Source: Roridomyces roridus
Taxonomy: Eukaryota; Basidiomycota; Agaricomycetes; Agaricales; Mycenaceae
DNA length: 64,000 nt
Assembly (NCBI GenBank): GCA_029378245.1
Contig: JARKIF010000001.1
Span: forward strand, 3,038,001-3,102,000
Direction: 5' to 3'
The position numbers were made by a program, and so were the translations under genes. This document shows positions 11,033 through 21,784 of this stretch, piece after piece. A model generated the notes under the pieces. That model saw only the letters and a program-made list of their open reading frames with translations, made no database searches and was not told where the DNA came from. How positions within the stretch are numbered: the first letter of the stretch is position 1; each line of letters opens with the position of its first letter.

Positions 11033-13908
11033 TTAGACGGCTAAGTTTGAGGTTGTCGGACAATCAGAGCTTACGACCCAGCACTCTTTAAAGAGTCTTG
11101 CTCGTCTTTTGCCATCAGCCATAGAAGTGGTCTTTCACTGCAAAAGTTGCCTCGTTTTGGCACCACTGCATGCTTCCGATTAGCGTCTTCACGTCACCTC
11201 CGAAACAGTTCCCCTTGCAAGCCACCCTACCGACTCCTACTCCCCAGCGTCCCAGATACATACACCATTTCCGTCCTTCTCTCGTACCTCCCACCTCTCG
11301 TCAAGATTGAATTTTAGGGCTAGCCTTTTAAATTTTCTGTTAACCTATTTTTTCGCAGATCTGCAGATGACTCTTTCCATGCTGTGTCCATCGGCGCACT
11401 AACCCAATTCGTTCTATTACATCCCGCTCGAAACAGAACCTTCCTTTGTATCAATCCAACATGGATGGCTGCAACTCGTGCTTGCCCCCCACCAGGTGTG
11501 TGCGAGACCCTCAATTTTAGCTGCTCGTGTTCCAGACCTCCTTTACTTGTGCTGGAAATCGGAGCTATCCGATCCATCTTCGGGCCGTTCATGGATACCC
11601 ATATGTGCAAAGCCCAAGACTCGGTCCGTTTCCAAAAAAACCCTGCAGTCATTCCGAGGCGTTTTTTTTTTTTTTGGGCCAGAATTTACGTCTGTTCATT
11701 TCGAAATCGTATGGCATCATACGTACTGCATTGGTACCGAAGCGCGCGCGCCGCCGATTCGTTGTCCCGTTCTGGCCAGGTAGCAGTGTTTTTGCCTCGA
11801 AAGCTGAACCCCTATGCTCGTCGATGGCCATTCAAGTGCTCTACAGAGGAACGTCCATCAGAAAAGAGACAAGAAATAAAATAAATGTAATATCACATAC
11901 CAGCGGAGAACGGCGTCCACTCCATGGCAAGAAGGAACCACCGCGCACACGTCTCGAGGCGACCAATAGTCGTATCGTGGCGCTGGCTCGCTCGCCCATA
12001 TTAAAATCGCGCACGGAGGTAAGTTACTTGAACAGATTCGTTCTCGAGAAACTCTGTCGTAATCTCGTGCACCGGGGACCAGGCTCGTGGGTGCGCAAGG
12101 CGGACGACAATCCTCCTATGAATGCCGCCCATGGCATTCGGCTCCCGTTCCTCGGCAACTCTGCGAAAGAAGAAGCAAGCGGGTTCCGGGACCAGAGTCT
12201 GCCTCCTGCCACTCCACGAGCGATGACATGGGAGAGGCTATCCTGGAGATAGGTAGGAGATCTCACTCGGTGATCCACGGCACACGCCATCCAAGGGGGG
12301 CACCCAAGGCCCCTGTGACCGACGCAAGGGAATCCCACCCGAAATTGTACAATGTCCTATAAACTACTCTCGAGGGCGGCCAGGAAACTGCCGAGACATG
12401 GCTTGAGGACGCCACGCCACGCCGTGAGGTAACATTTGGGCATAGGAGCTCTGAGCCTCGGAGATAATAGTAAAACCCAAGGCACGGTGGACGTCGGCGC
12501 CATCTCCAAGGTCATTGGTGTCGAGTCTGGTGACGGAGAAGGTAGTACCAAAATTGCGACGGGGCGGAGTGTGCCCTGAGGCTTCCTGGCAAGATCCTAA
12601 GTGCGAGCACAAGTCTCACTGTCAGGAATTGCCCGAGGATCGATTCGACTTTTTCACGAACCTGGATAATTCATCAAGGGCCCGCTGGGGCGTCGGGCCT
12701 GGTATCCCGCCCACAGTACATGAATCGGGCCCGATGTGCCAGGCAGCCATCGCAGATGGGCGCCCATATTTTGTTGCGAGACCCCTGCGCCCGTCGAAAT
12801 TGGAGACCGCCAAATCTGGGCGGTTAGCGAGTGACTGGCTGGTGGAACGTCGGGGCTGAATGGCGGATTTCCCAAGCAAACGAGTCGGTCAGAATGGGGG
12901 TAGTCCGAGCGAAACGGAGCGCCACGCTGACCACAGGAAATGCTAATTTATTTTACGTCTTCGAGAATTAATATCATAACCTCAAAAGGCGAGGCAAAAC
13001 ACACCTGTGAAGCCCAGCTTCGGAGGTTGCGACGTCGAAGCCGCTGTTGAAGGCTGCCAGCGGATTGTACAGCGCGCTGAAATGTGCCTGGCTAACTTTA
13101 CGCCGAGATCGTCGAAAGACGTCTTGCGGACAGACAGGTGGATTGATGGTGGTGGTAAATCAGATGGCGTTTCAATGATGTCGGGTGGGCGCCTGTGGTC
13201 CCACTTTTGAGAGCAACCAACGCCTTCGTCGTCATAGTTGACTCTCTTTCTGTGCAACAGTCAGCCCTGACGCACTCTCTCACATCCCAGACACGCACCG
13301 GAAGTCCCCCGACAGGATTACAACCTCGACGTACCGCGGACTCGCGTCTCGAACGAAAGTCGCGCGCATGGGAAATAAAGTTAATTGGATTACCGAATCC
13401 GTGCTTTCTTTTCCAGCAGTCAGCGCCGTTATCGGCCGGGTTGAGAGAGGTCCACGCACCGCTGAAAAGCTGGGGGGAAAGTCTGCACAGGTCGTCTACA
13501 AGCAACTGAATCAAACCCCCAATTTAATCAAGATCGAACTGCGCAAATACCTGGAATAAAACTCAATCTTGAAGCGGGATAACTGAATCCTCGGTGTGGA
13601 ACGCCTGGAATCAATTTTTAACGGACGTTCAGCTGAGTTCAAAGACATACAGATGGCATGAACAAACGAAAATCGCCGGAAAGCTTGTTCGACACAAGAC
13701 ATTCGGAATCAGCCCACGCGGGAAGAAACGGACCAACAACTTGGCGCAACAGCGGAATAAGAGCCGTATACGGAAAACCGGCGCCATAATAACACAACGA
13801 AGCAGCCGGGATCGTCGGTGGCGGTGAATGCTTCTCGTTGTGCATACCGAGGGTTACATAGACACCGATAGACATTTGATGGATATTGGTTCGTTTTAAT
13901 ACAGAGGA
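11033..13908. other. Long region without supported genes between WOPR and aldo-keto reductase genes
   Basis: Nearly 2.9 kb in which I found no coding region with a domain, a consistent splice pattern or a good start. There is a T homopolymer (about 14 T) near 11661-11674. Open frames such as 11384-11884, 12515-12859 and 13098-13514 look non-coding in composition. The right-hand end is the promoter side of the WOPR gene at 11033 and the 3' flank of the reductase at 13908. A decayed element or lncRNA cannot be excluded. Confidence 0.45.
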
Positions 13909-15201
13909 TTAAGGACAGTCACTAGGGTCCCAGTCTGTCACCAGTTCTGCGAAAGGACGTTAGACGAGTCAAGAACCAGTCGAAACCATCTTACGCTCGT
14001 CTAATTTAGCCAGCTCCAACATTTCGCCGGCTTCCAACGCAAAGTCAAACAGGTTCGTATTCGAACGGATCCGAAGCTGGGAGATTGATTTCGGGATGGC
14101 AACAAAGCCCTGAGGAACTGTAAGAAAGTTATTTGAGAGTAAACGAGAGGATATACCTTTTGGATGCAGTAGCGAAGAAGGATCTGAGCATGCTCCTTGC
14201 TGTACTTGTCTGCGAGCTTGACGATCGCAGGGTGTGTGAAACGCATCCCCCGGACCAACGGTGCCCAGGCCTAGTCATTGCTCAGTGGCAGAAAAAACTA
14301 AACGGAAGGTAACGCACCTCGAGCACAATTCCATTCTTCTCGCAAAACTCCACAATCTCCGTTCTCGTCATGAATGGATGAAGGTCAATCTAGTAAGAGT
14401 ATGAGATGGTCTCGAGATGAGTAATAAAAAGGCGAACCTGGTTGATGGCCGGAACTACGAGCCCCATGTCGAGGATTTCCTGCATGTGTCGGATTCCAAA
14501 ACAGCTTATACCGATGCTCTTCAACTTTCCCTCCTTCTGTGCATCACAGATTGCCCGCCAGCACTCCTTTCTGGCTTGCGGGCCGCCTATGGGACCGTGG
14601 ATGAGGTAGAGGTCGATGTAGCCGAGGCCGCATTCGTTAAGGGAGAACTCGATGGCCTTGAGGGTGCTGTCGTACCCATCGTTGGACATGAGCTTGGTCG
14701 TATCTTTGAAGAGGTCAGCTCGATACCTCGGAGTTTCGGTCACTCACAGAAAATGTCGGAGCGGGGGGTACCCGTTGCCTTGCAAAAGTCCAAGATTGCG
14801 CGGCCACAGTCCTTCTCGTTTTCGTACCATGTAGCCGAGTCCTATACCGAGCGAATGAGTGAAATAGGGGAGGACTGAGCTTGGACACTTGCGATATGTC
14901 TGTAACCCGCCTGGCGAGGCCATCAGGAGTGGACGCAAAGAGCACAAGGTGAGTCTTCACCTCCAAAGCCCACGTAACGCCGTCGTATGCTTGCCGGCCA
15001 GAGATTTCGTATGTCCCTGAGAAAGAGGGTAAGAATTTTCTACTTGATCTGCCCTCCCACGGATTTCACTCACCGAAACCGAGAATGGGGATCTTGTTGC
15101 CGTCATTCAGCTGCGATTGTGCAAGTCAGGTGCACGAGAAGCAAAAATGGGGGGTCTCTTCCGCGTACGGTTAGAGTCGACTGGAGATTCAAAGCGGCCA
15201 T
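13909..15201 (-). CDS. Aldo-keto reductase
   Basis: NADPH-dependent aldo-keto reductase (AKR superfamily, about 300 residues). Reading from the ATG at 15201: MAALNLQSTLT, then LNDGNKIPILGFGTYEISG, GYRHI spliced to DSATWYENEKDCGRAI, DFCKATGTPRSDIFY spliced to TTKLMSNDGYDSTLKAIEF, and GYIDLYLIHGPIGG. The catalytic tetrad is visible as Asp (DSA), Tyr (WYENE), Lys (TTKL) and His (LIHGP). Later parts read KLKSIGISCFGIRHMQEIL, HPAIVKLADKYSKEHAQILL, GFVAIPKSIS and the C-terminus ELVTDWDPSDCP with stop 13909-13911. About eight introns. An in-frame ATG at 15258 would add 19 residues; I prefer 15201 because family members start with a short leader before the LNDGNKIPILGFGT strand. Substrate unknown. 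Confidence 0.88.
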
Positions 15202-16691
15202 GGCCGTCGGATTGAGAAAAGAGATCGTGGAAACATATGGCGTGATTGTAGCCGCCATCAAATTCAAGCACTCTTGCCTCCATACAAGGTCAAAAGCTTA
15301 ATATTAAGGTATGCAGGCAAACCTCCGGCGGCTTCGATTCTGATCGACATGAAAGTGACAGCTTCAATACCGACCCGGCGCTTTTTTCCCCTTTTTTCAC
15401 CTGCACTGACCGGTTCGAGTCTTCCACCAGCGGGGATTTGATTGGTGGGATTAACGGGGACTGGTCCTTCTCCCGTTGCTCTCATATTGCCGACGGTGGA
15501 ACAACCCCTTGTTTCTGTAAAGGGATCACATCTCGTTGACTATCATATGCATGTATGTATTCAAAACGGTGGCCCCGTCGGCGGAGGTGCATTTGCATTC
15601 GGGTGCACACTGTCCATCCGTCTCACACACCAGGAATATTCCAAGAAGCCGACGGGTCGCAGTTTGATGCATTGGAAGTGAATTGAGGTCGCTGAAAGTG
15701 GACATGGAATAACCAGGTCTGCTCAATGGTCTGAATGGCGAAGTAAATGAAGATGGCATACTGGCAACTCAATTGACTTGCTACCCCCACTCTTTCCACG
15801 GGCGTTCTGCCGTGGTTGACCCGAGTTTTCACTCCTACGGCCTCTTCGCGGAGTTGGTGTCCCCTTCTATCTTCCTACGGGCCCTGCAGCAGAGGTTGGA
15901 CGGTATAAATTTCTTACCACTTCCCTTCGTCTGCTCAGGCACGGGGTCTCTTTTCGTGGGACGAAATCCAGGAACTCGGTGGAACTAAGCTTTTTAAAGT
16001 AGGACCACTCTTCTGGGTCAGTCCTGTCTGTCTGTCGGCGGCAGGCAAAAGATGACCGACAAAATGGGTAGTGTTAACCTTTAAACGATACATCCTCTGA
16101 TTGTCTCTGTTCGGCAGTTTGAGTTGCTTGGAAGGAGGAGAGTTGCATACGGTGTTCATGCCGTCGGATGCCATTCCAACAAAGAGGGCTGAACTGCATA
16201 TAGTAGCGGCGCATAGCCTCGCCTGGTGGGGTTTTTGAGTTCACCAATCGACGCTCGTTCTAATTGTAGTGGACACGGGATTCGAGTTCTTGACTTCGGC
16301 AGAGTGCGGACGATCGCTGAGATAAAGATAAGATGAGAGCCCCGTGCTCACGCTGGTGACGACTCGGAGGTTGCCGTCGTCTGTAGATGGCTTATATTTA
16401 CTTGCGTGCCACTAATGAGACGCGTCGAGGGCCGGTTCTCCGAAGTCGTGCTTCACCGCGGACTTGAGCAGGAACGAGACGGCGACAACTGAGAATAGTC
16501 GGGATTGTTGTTGGTTCTAATTCCGGTGGCGGGTTTCCGAGGAGCTCCATGGGCGTCCGAGTTGGGCACGAAAGTATTCCAGATACGATATCGCAAGTTC
16601 TACGTCTTTGAGGCTCCCAGTCAAGGTGGATGCAAGAGACAAGTTGTAGTGGCCCGGATCAGCGATTTGACTCCGTTTGCCGCCGACCACA
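15202..16691. other. Intergenic region between aldo-keto reductase and HSBP1 genes
   Basis: About 1.5 kb; no gene supported. It includes promoters for both divergently placed neighbours. Short frames (15442-15681, 15773-15988, 16505-16738) show no recognisable domain. Confidence 0.45.
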
Positions 16692-17140
16692 ATGGCCACC
16701 TCTGCGCTTCCGCTGAAAACGCCAGCAAAGGGCTCTGAAACTGAGAGGGACAAGACCCCGACACCGTCCATCAAGTCCGTCTCTTCCAAGCCAGCCATCG
16801 GCCCGACGGACATCTCCAGCCCTCATGAATTGACTGCATTCGTGTGTCATAAACTCCTCGGATTCATGCGCCAACTAATCATTGGCTAGGTAGAAACTCT
16901 GCTGGAGCAACTGGATACGAAGTTCGATGAAATGTCTACCCAGATTCTCGATAGAAGTGAGCCTAGGACAATCTCCGTTTCTTTCATCTGACCACTTTCG
17001 ACACAGTGACGCAGATGTCGACGCGCGTAGACGCTCTCGAGGCTTCTATACAAGACATCATTAACGGAGACGTGAGCAGCAGCGTGCCGCAGTCGCCGTC
17101 CCCGGTGCCTGGCGTGCGGAGAAGTGGGAGCGAGGCCTAG
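16692..17140 (+). CDS. HSBP1: Heat shock factor binding protein 1 (HSBP1) homologue
   Basis: Small coiled-coil protein of the HSBP1 family, known to bind the trimerisation region of heat shock factor and to form hexamers. Three exons: MATSALPLKTPAKG opens a polar, Ser/Thr/Pro-rich leader of about 50 residues that ends SSPHELTAF; exon 2 gives VETLLEQLDTKFDEMSTQIL; exon 3 gives MTQMSTRVDALEASIQDI and a tail GVRRSGSEA. The heptad pattern with Leu/Met/Ile at a and d positions and the order LTAFV...LLEQL...KFDEMS...RVDALE match the family closely. Stop TAG 17138-17140. Introns of about 48 and 50 nt have GT-AG ends. Short multi-exon genes like this are easily missed. Confidence 0.88.
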
Positions 17141-17654
17141 ATTTCATGCCATCTTTGTAGGTTCGTCGGTATCTTTATCTTTCCTCTATTCGCGCTCACC
17201 GTGACCTCAGGACTGTATTTACTCCATTGTACCACCGTTCGGAATGCCATTCTTCGTATTCCCAGTTCCTCCTGATTGGGCCAGGCCGTCTGCAACGTTC
17301 CTTGCCAACCCCGCTTCGTGTCCGAGTCCCTCACAACTTGCCCTCGAGGGTCCGGATCCTGTCCTCGCGCAATCTTGCCGGTTTTGCGGCCACATCCTCT
17401 TGTACCGCGGAGCAGACGCAGACGCAAATAGTGTCGCGGAGAAGTGCGGCGTGGGATAGATTGTGCTTCCAGTGAGTTTTGTGCCACCGTCCACGCGCCG
17501 TGCCGACCACCGCGCTCTTCAGCCCTCTTGCTCCTGTGTGCCTGGCACTGTCTCATACAATTCCATTCTACGAGATCATAGACCCGACGGTCTCAGACAC
17601 CCGCCTCTCATAAAATGCTCTACTTGCCGCGCCCTGGTCTCACTTCTCCTCGTC
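17141..17654. other. Gap with an unresolved small open frame
   Basis: Between HSBP1 and the Ser/Pro-rich gene. A 71-residue + frame (17244-17459, starting MPFFVFPVPPDWARP and containing CRFCGH) and a 91-residue - frame (17219-17494) overlap. Neither resembles a family I recognise, so no gene is claimed. Confidence 0.35.
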
Positions 17655-19310
17655 ATGGACTCCCTCCTTAAGCTTTTACCTCGCCTTCAGCTTCGCAGGC
17701 GGGAGTCCAGGCGCTCTCGCCCGAAGCGCGAATTGTCAACGAAGCAGCGACAGCAGCCCATCATTCTCGAAGGAGTTCTCGATATCTCAATGGAAGCTCG
17801 CGATGCGCTCGCTCAGGAAGAGCAGTCTCATCACGAATCGACCTCGGCCTTCGAAATGGACTTGCCCCCCGTGTCTCCGACCGCTTCCGGCGATTCTTGG
17901 AGCCCAAGGAAGACGCCGAAAGCTTGTTGCTCGGACACAGCCGGCAGCTCTTCTTCCCGCTCATCTTCGCCTCGTATCCCCCATCCGGATCTGGGCCCAC
18001 CGCTTTCAGCCACAAGTCTCCTGCGGGAGAGACAACGCCGAAATGTGAATAAACTCATTATTCCTCCGATGCCAACGACGCCTCCACCAATTCCGCCCCC
18101 ACGACCACGCACGAGTTCTCCTCCGCCCAGCCATCTGCTGCATCCATACACGGCGTCTGACATGCAGCGCTGTATCACGTTTCCGCTCGTTAAGGACTAT
18201 GCAGGCCCCTCGCTCCCCCCTCCGCTTCCACTTACGCTTCCGCCCCTGCCGCGATCGCAATGGAACGCTGACAGCGAGAGTCTACCACTCGTACGACAGC
18301 CAGAAGCGATTGTGGCTCCTCGCTCAGGCCAAAGCCCAAGCCCAAGCCCCGCGGCAGACGAGGAAGACGGAGATGAAGGTGAACGTGGAGGTGGTCGATA
18401 TGGAGGGGGTCTGCTACAACAACAATCGCAATCGGGAACCGAATCGGAGGGGCGTGTAGATCTACTACGGGTCTCGCCTCCTCCACCGTTACAAGCAGCC
18501 GAATCCACGACTCCGCCGGGGACGCCTTGGGCGTTGCAATTGACCTTCCCACTCCCTCCTCGGGCCACATTCACCAAGCGCGCTTCGTCCTCCCGATATA
18601 GCGGGATAGCGCAGCTGCTTCCGTTACTTGGAGACTTGGAGGAGGTGGGGGCAGGGGTAGAGCCTCTCTTTATCGTCAAGCCCCGGCAGCGCGGCTCCTT
18701 AGCTACGGTACCTTCGACGGCATACACTTATGCCAGCGCCAACGCCAGTCTGAGTGACCATGGCATTGTCGATGGCGGCGGCAGCAGCAGCGAGGAGCCA
18801 GACCCTCCGAGTCCCGTGAGCCCCGTCATAGACGAGCTGTTTTCGTCTCTGGACGATGTGTACGCCGAATTCAAGAGCACGGAAGGGTCGGATGAGTTCA
18901 TGTCCATCTCCCTTGGCTCAGGCTCCGATGTCGATTCCTCTGGTGACGAACGAGGGGGAGACAGGGAGGGCTCGGACGAATTCATGTCCGTGTCCGTATC
19001 CCCCGACCCAGCTTGGGGCAAGCGGGTTTCCGACGAATCGGAGAGTGCGATCAAGCGGTATTCAGCCTTGGGCGAGAGTGATTCGCCGGTTTCTGGCAGT
19101 TTGAGCGACGAGGGCGCTGTTGCATGGCGAGACACGTACTCGCGGTTTCGACCCAATTGTACACCCCGCTCCAATGCCCCACAGCCAGGCGAACGCCAGC
19201 GAGCGCGGCTGGAGCGGGAACGGTTTCTCGTCGGGCATGCTCTCCGCCAGACGCTGAGCTCTTATACTAAAAGTAGAGCGAGGTCATTACCAGACATCTC
19301 ATCCACATAG
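17655..19310 (+). CDS. Hypothetical Ser/Pro-rich, intronless protein
   Basis: A single open frame of 551 codons from the ATG at 17655 (MDSLLKLLPRLQLRRRE). The frame stays open upstream to 17463 but without an ATG. The N-terminus is strongly basic (RRRESRRSRPKR), possibly a nuclear or membrane-associated signal. The middle is proline-rich (PPMPTTPPPIPPPRPR), and the C-terminal half has acidic-serine repeats in which EGSDEFMS occurs twice about 30 residues apart (SDEFMSISLGSGSD and SDEFMSVSVS). The last 60 residues are basic again. Most of the chain is probably disordered. Codon-level regularity over 1.6 kb supports coding. Length without introns is unusual for this locus. Function unknown. Confidence 0.65.
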   Translation: MDSLLKLLPRLQLRRRESRRSRPKRELSTKQRQQPIILEGVLDISMEARDALAQEEQSHHESTSAFEMDLPPVSPTASGDSWSPRKTPKACCSDTAGSSSSRSSSPRIPHPDLGPPLSATSLLRERQRRNVNKLIIPPMPTTPPPIPPPRPRTSSPPPSHLLHPYTASDMQRCITFPLVKDYAGPSLPPPLPLTLPPLPRSQWNADSESLPLVRQPEAIVAPRSGQSPSPSPAADEEDGDEGERGGGRYGGGLLQQQSQSGTESEGRVDLLRVSPPPPLQAAESTTPPGTPWALQLTFPLPPRATFTKRASSSRYSGIAQLLPLLGDLEEVGAGVEPLFIVKPRQRGSLATVPSTAYTYASANASLSDHGIVDGGGSSSEEPDPPSPVSPVIDELFSSLDDVYAEFKSTEGSDEFMSISLGSGSDVDSSGDERGGDREGSDEFMSVSVSPDPAWGKRVSDESESAIKRYSALGESDSPVSGSLSDEGAVAWRDTYSRFRPNCTPRSNAPQPGERQRARLERERFLVGHALRQTLSSYTKSRARSLPDISST

Positions 19311-19510
19311 TCTCCTTGTATTACCCTAATAGTGTTATTTAATCCTCCGACCAGAGTTGCTACCTACATACAAAAGCCCGTAAATTAGGGTGGTGTAGTA
19401 TATGTACAGAATGCTTTAAGTTATATAGCTAGAAGAGACACACAGCGAGAGAATAAAAATACAGAAAAAAATGCCAAGTCGGGCCCTAATAAAAAGGCCC
19501 AACGGCTGCG

Positions 19511-21054
19511 CTACCTGCCCTCCCCAGCAAGACACGCATCCCTCAGCTGAAGGAATGGCGCCGCATCCCGCTCAAGCACCTCCAGCATCTTGACATCCCG
19601 GAATTGCAGCTGGTACTCGAGCCCGTCGCAAAAGTCGCGGATACGCGTAATGTGCGTGCGCATGCGATGCTCAAACTCGGCGGGAGTCATTTGTGAGTGC
19701 ACGCCTTGTAGGAGGGCAGGCTGAGTGGGGATGGAAGTGTGAGGTATGAGAGGCGAGGATTGCAGATGGGAGTGGGCCGGTGCCAGTGAATACGGTTGGT
19801 GGGTGTTCGGAGGCGTAGGATGATGTGGATGGAGCGCATGCTGCTGCTCTACAATGTTTGTCGGTGGAGGGGGCGCTGGGGGAAATTGTGGGTGGCGTAC
19901 AAGCTGTGGTGGAGGAACGGGTGACTGAGCGGCGGCAAATGTTGGGCGCGGTGACGGGGTCGCGGATGGCTCAGGCTCAGGTTCTTGCGTAAATTGGGGG
20001 TGCGATGGCGGCGGCGCAACGGACGCTGGCTGCGCATGCATAAGATGAGGTGGTAATGGCATCGACAGGAATTGTGAAGCTGTCGTCAACAACGGCGGAG
20101 CCACTGGAGGCGGGGCAGAGGGGCTGGCCACCACGGTGGTACCCTCTGCTTCAAAATACGTCTCGTGCCGCATGTTATGGTGCATGCGAACAGTGACGAG
20201 TCGTGTACCACGCCCGCCCTCGGGAACACATGCAATCATAAGGCGACTGCGACACGGATAGCGGGGCTTTGCAAACAGTTCGCCCTGCTTCGATATTCGG
20301 GGCGCATCTGAATTGCCACGATGCTTGGAGCGCCGAGCCTCATCCTGCGAGCACCAGAGGCGTGTTTTGTGCCCACGGTCCGTTGGCGGATGGTCTTTGA
20401 CACTGAATGAAGAGGTCAGAGAAAGTATACAGTCTGAGAGACGAATACATACGTGAAACGGTATCCGGTGGCTTTCCAGATCGCGTTGGCCACTTTTTGT
20501 ACGCGCTGCTTGTCCGAGATGGCGTCTACGTCGCTGCACACGTAGGACCCGCTAAAGTCGACCTGATCTTCCAGACATGTGGCGGCAAGAGCAGCAAGCA
20601 TTTCTTCGCTCGTTTTGTACGATTTTGGCTGGAAAACAAGACACATTAGCTGCTCTGCGGCAGATTCAAGGTTTACAAAACGCACGGGCTTGGCCTTGAG
20701 CTTCCCAGTTGGTCCAAGAGACGAGGCCGGGGTAGATATGATCAACGGCTCCCTGAACTCGTTCATCTTGGCCGCAGGAGGATATCCCAGCGTGTGCTGT
20801 GGCAGCCCAGTGTCCAGCGAGTCCCGCTTGCGTTTATTCTGTTGCGGGCCAGTGCCGGGAATGATTCTGCTGGACTTGTGCTGCAGATACGGCGAAAACA
20901 CGTAGGAGTAGCCTGGCTCGGGGACGTATTCAGAAGAGGAGGAGTCTGGCGAGGAGGAGGAGGAGGAGGGTATCAACGACGGTGTCTCCGGCGTCGTCGA
21001 GGACAACGACGGCGAGGACATGGTCGGCAATGTAACCCGGCTTGACAAGATCAT
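19511..21054 (-). CDS. Hypothetical protein with a possible Cys/His zinc module and Pro-rich tail
   Basis: Two exons. From the ATG at 21054 (a second in-frame ATG at 21021 is also plausible): MILSSRVTLPTMSSPSLSS, a Ser-rich stretch with SSSSSSPDSSSS, a basic NKRKRD motif, then KPVRFVNLESAAEQLMCLVF, CLEDQVDFSGSYVCSD and WKATGYRFT. After an intron of about 50 nt (about 20453-20404) the chain continues VKDHPPTDRGHKTRLWCSQD, then YPCRSRLMIACVPEGG and TVRMHHNMRHETYFE. Cys, Cys and the HH-RH cluster resemble the WRKY-GCM1/FAR1-like zinc fold often seen in DNA-binding or transposase-derived proteins; that reading is inference. About 170 Pro/His/Gln-rich residues follow, and a helical C-terminus EFEHRMRTHITRIRDFCDGL. 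Stop 19511-19513. Confidence 0.7.
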
Positions 21055-21784
21055 TTGATTCTGAATCTCTTGACTCACTACATAGACTTGTTCGAGACAC
21101 CCCTTGTACCTGCGCGTCCGCCACAGGGATTATGGCCCTTTTTTTCACCATGATTCTTACAAGGATCCACGAACGACGACGCCACGGATGCTTTCAATGT
21201 TCTTCATTTCATTTCCACCATCCACAACCCCATCGTCGGGACCTCTACAGCACTTGACAGGGAACTCCTCATTTACTTCTGAAAATCCACTGTACGGCAG
21301 GCGCTGTTTTCAGGAAAGATCTGCACGTTTCACGGGCATATTTCTCCCTTGCTCTGTGCCTCAAAGATCGATGAGTCCGCAGCCATGATGGGCGCCAATT
21401 GCTGCGGCGCTTGCGAAGCCCATGTTCGTGCTTAGCTTCATATCTGCCCATTCCCAACACAAAGGATTAGACACCGACGATTCAGTAACATCTTACTATC
21501 GACATCCAAACCTTTTACCGTTGCATTTAGACCTTGGGCTTGGTCGGCAAACGTGACCGTTGTAGTAGTTCCGACTCGACTTATACTCGAAAAGTTGACT
21601 CCGACGCTCGCACTTCAACCTTCAAGTCCAAAACATTCTTGGCACCGCACGTTGCGACGTCGCTTGCAACAATAATGAAAAGATGATACATTTTTCGCGC
21701 GGCCTCAACTGGCCGAACAGCCACCTTTAAAACCAGGCATCGAATCCACTCAAGGACTCGAGCATCTTACTTTGACTTGCAAAA
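21055..21784. other. Intergenic, divergent promoter region
   Basis: About 730 bp between two divergently transcribed genes; no coding region supported. It should contain the promoters of the zinc-module gene and the peroxidase gene. TTTAAAACC at about 21726, 58 bp before the peroxidase start codon, may act as a TATA-like box. Confidence 0.5.
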
